DNA of 64,000 nt from Stratiolaelaps scimitus (taxonomy: Eukaryota; Arthropoda; Arachnida; Mesostigmata; Laelapidae). Shown here piece by piece: positions 63,184-64,000 of the stretch. Where the stretch lies: contig JABWDB010000005.1 of NCBI GenBank assembly GCA_019614645.1, positions 6,790,001 to 6,854,000 on the forward strand, read 5' to 3'. Made by a program: the position numbers and the translations under genes. The notes below the pieces were generated by a model that made no database searches, was not told where the DNA came from, and was given only the letters and a program-made list of their open reading frames with translations. How positions within the stretch are numbered: position 1 is the first letter of the stretch; each line of letters begins with the position of its first letter.

Positions 63184-63255
63184 ATGCCACAGCAAGGCAC
63201 GACACCGCCGGGTCGTATTCGTGCACGCGGACAACCTCTTTCTCCTCAAACGAAG
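63184..63255 (+). CDS. Candidate short first coding exon near window end
   Basis: An ATG at 63184 opens MPQQGTTPPGRIRARGQPLS, then PQTK. It ends at AAG|GTAGGG (GT at 63256-63257) after 24 codons in phase 0. The Pro/Gln/Arg-rich composition is typical of disordered N-termini of regulatory proteins. The block just upstream (62.0-63.2 kb) is GC-rich and promoter-like. The next exon would lie beyond the window if the gene is real. The exon is short and chance is a serious alternative. Confidence 0.2.
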
Positions 63256-63563
63256 GTAGGGCTACATGTATATGTGTATGCCTTGCTTGACCCTGTACTT
63301 ATTTCGGAACAAACTTCGTTACATTTCGACCTTCCCTCAGATCTCTTCTCGCGATGGCTGCTTGTCACTCGCAAAGTCCACCGTCAAATTGAATAAATGA
63401 GCTTGTTTTTGTTAATATTTATTCCGTACAAGCCTACTTACTTGTATATATATATGTTATTATCATATTGTTAATTAATTTACCTACACAACTTTAAACC
63501 GTTTTCTGTCAGCTCGGTAGTTGCCTCGATTGACCTATCTGCGGACTATGTGCGTTGCCTGGG

Positions 63564-63616
63564 TGATTTATTGTTACTAAATTAACAATAAGTATTAATT
63601 TAGTAACAATAAATCA
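63564..63616. repeat. Perfect hairpin, 22-bp arms, 9-nt loop
   Basis: The left arm 63564-63585 (starting TGATTTATTGTTACT) and the right arm 63595-63616 are perfectly complementary. The loop CAATAAGTA lies at 63586-63594. It is AT-rich. The motif AACAATAA occurs both across the arm-loop junction and in the right arm, which would fit a template-switch origin. No flanking duplication was seen. Confidence 0.9.
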
Positions 63617-63645
63617 GACTTATCACATTCATTTCACACTCCTCG

Positions 63646-63663
63646 TATATATATATATATATG
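63646..63663. repeat. Short (TA)n microsatellite
   Basis: Nine TA units, 30 bp after the perfect hairpin. A (CA)n run lies at 63770-63783. Confidence 0.9.
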
Positions 63664-64000
63664 TGTAACAAAAACATTTCAGCAGACAAACATAAATCTT
63701 AATGACAAGACACCTTAGGATCATTGAAGTATTACTAATATGCTTATATAGTGAAACATTGGGTATGGCACACACACACACACGTGACCGAAGCCCAATC
63801 TAGACGGTCACATTTAGCTTTGATAAAACATTAAAAACGATTCACTGCTATGCTACACTCTATCTGTTATCTACAATAGAGCAGTCGAAATCTTATGCAC
63901 TACTATCAGGTGAACTAAACACACCCACAATCGATACAAATACATATATGATAGATAGGATTATATATATGGATAGTTGGTTGTATTCAAGCTTCACAGC

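Larger units (their letters stand above)
63260..64000. other. AT-rich end of window, no gene recognised
   Basis: Contains the perfect hairpin, a TA run and a CA run. If the 63184 exon is real, this is intron. Confidence 0.55.

Overview
This 64 kb window looks like nuclear DNA from an animal, most likely an arthropod and possibly a chelicerate such as a mite or tick. The lineage is a guess. It rests on very low coding density, abundant (TA)n, (GA)n and triplet microsatellites, strings of CCTAA-type motifs, and the absence of operons or ribosome-binding sites. No rRNA, convincing tRNA, CRISPR array, transposase or reverse transcriptase was recognised. Most open frames here are short and are what chance predicts, especially in GC-rich stretches.

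One protein-coding gene is well supported. It is an uninterrupted frame on the + strand at 12794-14224, with the probable start at the strong-context ATG at 13043. It encodes about 393 residues with one membrane-spanning segment and an unrecognised C-terminal domain. Just downstream (14.5-15.2 kb) is a weaker candidate: a possible leader exon, a very short intron and an open frame.

The rest is a mosaic. GC-rich, CpG-bearing blocks lie near 6.8-9.1, 10.9-11.5, 16.1-17.0, 20.1-21.6, 27.4-28.4, 31.1-31.8, 35.4-36.8, 41.6-42.4, 43.3-43.7, 45.5-47.3, 48.6-50.3, 57.5-58.7, 59.6-61.2 and 62.0-63.2 kb. They carry CAG/GCC-type triplet runs and several (GA)n tracts, and resemble promoters or 5' leader exons. 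Between them lie AT-rich stretches with (TA)n arrays. Several blocks hold an ATG-led frame that ends at a good splice donor (46863-47012, 50017-50178, 63184-63255 and others). These could be first coding exons whose partners are far away or outside the window. The 46863 candidate reads as a signal peptide and is the most persuasive of them.

The structured non-coding elements are: a seven-copy 38-bp minisatellite (4907-5172) that encodes the same peptide in all three minus-strand frames; two near-perfect hairpins with 22-25 bp arms and 9-nt loops (29346-29404 and 63564-63616); a dispersed motif of about 50 bp in three copies (17.9, 29.5 and 37.2 kb); and a duplicated element of about 100 bp (29.6 and 30.4 kb). 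The 29.5 kb locus carries both dispersed elements next to each other. No complete multi-gene system can be demonstrated. How the genes work together cannot be inferred from one orphan gene and a set of possible first exons.
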